In this document: piece after piece, positions 61,810-64,000 of the stretch
How positions within the stretch are numbered: the stretch's first letter is position 1
Layout: each line of letters starts with the position of its first letter
DNA from: Hetaerina americana
Lineage: Eukaryota > Arthropoda > Insecta > Odonata > Calopterygidae
Direction of reading: 5' to 3'
Assembly: GCA_022747635.1 (NCBI GenBank)
Contig: JAKTNV010000005.1
Coordinates: 86,039,969 to 86,103,968, forward strand
Length of the DNA stretch: 64,000 nucleotides
Translations under genes and position numbers: made by a program
Notes under the pieces: model-generated
What the model saw: the letters and a program-made list of their open reading frames with translations, nothing else
Told to the model about the DNA's origin: nothing
Database searches by the model: none

Positions 61810-62940
61810 GTTGCTAATGTAAGCTCGTATACGTAGCGACTTGCATTGGAAAGAAAAAAATAACATCGAATTACATCAACGAGATGAATATTAGAAACTA
61901 ACCGCAATACCGCGAATTTGTAACATTTAGGGTGACGGTAATGTTGCTATGATAATATGAAAATTCGAAATATTTTCATATTTTCTTCAAAATCATTAAA
62001 GAAGGTTTTATTGACGCCGGGATACAACTCAATTCAGTTTTTTTAAGGACACATGGCAATCCTATAACACCAAGGTCCACATCCTAACATGCAGAACAAT
62101 AACGACATCCTTGTCGACATCGAAGTGGTCCATGGAAGTCACTTTATTTGAGTGCCGCACGCGACGTAACGTGGAGGGCAAACAAAAGTTTGGCGTTGAA
62201 GTTTTAAACCCCTCTGACCACAATCGCGGTTGAATGAGATGCACACGCGTCGGCAAACGAACCTCTACGTAAAGAGGAGGGCAACACAGTCAGACAAGTC
62301 GTACGTGCGCGGACACTCCTCCCTTTGCGGTCGGCCTGGCGGCTACCCACTCCCCCCCCCTCTCCCGCCAATCCACCACACGCTGGCGGTGCAAATCAGT
62401 TCTCCCCGACGCGTTTGTAAATTACCGGTCGCACCAACTGCACCGCTTTGTTCCGATGCATTCTCAATCATATCACGAAACATGTAACCACTAAACTAAA
62501 GACGAAATTCCTTTTGTCCTCCGTTGGCGAACATCGAAAAATCTAAATAAACCTCTCTTCAATCTTATCGCCCAACCCCCCCCCCCCCGCACATTCTCAT
62601 TCATGACCACCATATCTCATTAATTACGTATTTACCACTTCCATACACCAATGCGCGCCTCACCCAAGAAAATGTGAACGGAAAGTTACCACCAAACGTA
62701 AGGTTACGCAGTATTAGACCGCCCAAGCCAAGAAAGCGAACGTATCGTTACTTTCAATTCCTTGCGATGAGTCACAGTGTCACAAGAATAATAGAAATGG
62801 GAGCAATGGCGTAAAAAATAGTTCGCCTTCACAGGGAGCCCAACCCGGATTCCTCGATACCCGGACGATAACTTCATCCTGTTCATCCGAGGTGACCAAT
62901 GGACCCTCTTATACAGTGACCTTTTAGGGGCTTTCAAAAA
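61810..62940. other. anonymous sequence
   Basis: A C run at 62577-62588 and a GC-rich stretch at about 62330-62420. No gene seen. Confidence 0.45.
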
Positions 62941-62946
62941 TAGAGA

Positions 62947-63112
62947 TACCCTCGGTAGCTTAACTAAATCACTCGGTCGGATATATAGGAGTTCCGGGTT
63001 CTACTCCCGGTCAAGATGAATGATTTTTTTTCACTGACATATTCTCTGAATTTCGATGTATATCAGCGGATGACTCCGTTAATGGAATATTTCCCCCAGT
63101 TCAACGAAAGTT
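62947..63112 (+). mobile_element. SINE family B copy
   Basis: CCTCGGTAGCTTAACTAAAT, then ATCACTCGGTCGG, GGGTTCTACTCCCGGTCAAG and GAATGATTTTT. CAGCGGATGACTCCGTTAAT is almost identical to the 15.4-kb copy. Box A has a short internal deletion. Confidence 0.8.
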
Positions 63113-63764
63113 TCACATTCATTCAAGACCACCCATTTTTCACGGCCAGGAAACACTTATTATATTAAAAGCAAGAAAGTTACCAAAGACGTCGTTTTAA
63201 GTCATGTGATTTGAAGTTTCCAATGTAGCTTTGAACAATTACTCTGAAAGTACATAGAATATTTGCGCTTTTACAGCGCGGTGAGGGTAATAAGACAGTT
63301 TTAACACTTCAAGGGACATAACTGATATGAAACCACTGGTAGAACCGTAGTTCGGCCGCCGACGGAATAAGTGCAATTTAATTTGAATTTTAATTTAAAG
63401 TTCCCCACGACACGATAAAGCGCCAAATTAATTACGGGTAATATGGAGTCTAATCTTAAAATAGTCAGCGAAGACGCACTCGATTTGAATTAGTCCATTA
63501 GGAAATCGGCATATTCCGTTCGAATGTTCATAAAATGTCCCATCATGAGTGAAGATAGATAATGATAACTATTTATTAAGAAATTTCCTCAAGTCAGTTC
63601 TGAACTACGTCTCGGTCTTAAATACTTTCTTGAAGGCGGAACACTCTCGCTTACACTGAAATCACTGCTTCGGAGACAAAATTGAGACGAATTTATATAG
63701 GAAAATTAATTTACAGCCAAAAATACCCCTAGGCAGGAGACCTCATGAAGAAGATGAACTTGTA

Positions 63765-64000
63765 TGTTTACAGAACCTGAGGTTCATTACAAAGAAGCAG
63801 TTCGACAAAACGTATGCTCGGAGCAGGGCACTATAGGAATATGAGCATTGGAAAAGTGGACCAGCTTTTGAAACATGGTGCTGGAGGAGAATTCTGAAAG
63901 TGAGAAACGAGGAAGCACATAGAAGTGCTGAAGAGGAAAGGAACATATGGAGAAAACTGCAGATGAATTGGACACACACACCTCGAGGCACAATCGATTA
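63765..64000 (+). mobile_element. LINE C-terminal fragment running off the window end
   Basis: A frame reads RFITKKQFDKTYARSRAL, EYEHWKSGPAFETWCWRRIL, then KVRNEEAHRSAEEERNIWRK and LQMNW. This parallels SVALYGSExW...AFEMWCWRRILKVxWxxxVRNEEVLRRxEEERNIWRKIxxRxxNW of LINE reverse transcriptases. The WCWRRIL wording differs from the WVWRRMEK copies elsewhere, so it is probably a different subfamily. Confidence 0.6.

Overview
This is a gene-poor, repeat-rich window of eukaryotic nuclear DNA, most likely from an arthropod and probably an insect. The evidence is the absence of long intact genes, many decayed non-LTR retrotransposon tails, several tRNA-derived SINE families, a mariner element, large (TG)/(TA) microsatellites, and one candidate exon with spliceosomal-type splice sites. 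There is no sign of bacterial operons, rRNA or CRISPR. The order or species cannot be fixed from what I can see.

Host coding: only one segment looks like a real host exon, on the minus strand at 42265-42550. It is GC-rich, has a pyrimidine tract plus AG acceptor and a GTGAGT donor, and encodes an acidic, Gly/Ser-rich, probably disordered stretch. The flanking tens of kilobases would then be intron or intergenic DNA. The other long open frames lie in GC-rich or strongly purine/pyrimidine-biased DNA and do not look like proteins.

Mobile DNA: (1) a mariner at 22177-23092 with perfect 30-bp terminal repeats, TA target duplication and a frameshifting internal deletion of the catalytic domain; (2) at least five 3' ends of a CR1-like LINE (41.6, 49.1, 59.3, 60.1 and 60.5 kb); (3) eight pieces of LINEs sharing a C-terminal block of the kind RRLEAFEMW...RRMEKI.WTERKTN (1.1, 19.5, 30.4, 43.5, 49.7, 53.4, 55.9 and 63.8 kb); (4) four or five tRNA-derived SINE families, one copy of which (55500-55783) has a 13-bp target-site duplication; (5) six short stem-loop motifs, three of them (10.5, 28.7 and 57.1 kb) forming long palindromes, whose arms resemble the hammerhead ribozymes of Penelope-like retroelements.

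Structure: several repeats lie in inverted pairs. These are a SINE palindrome with 37-bp perfect arms at 27.0 kb, two SINEs tail-to-tail around a (TG)(TA)(CA) core at 58.7-59.25 kb, tail-to-tail LINE ends at 49.7 and 60.1-60.9 kb, and the three palindromic stem-loop pairs. GC-rich patches of unknown function are scattered at 0.2, 5.4-5.9, 7.9, 10.9-11.4, 15.9, 19.9-21.1, 27.8-28.2, 31.0-31.5, 34.0-34.3 and 48.4-48.9 kb. The remaining sequence is AT-rich and unremarkable.
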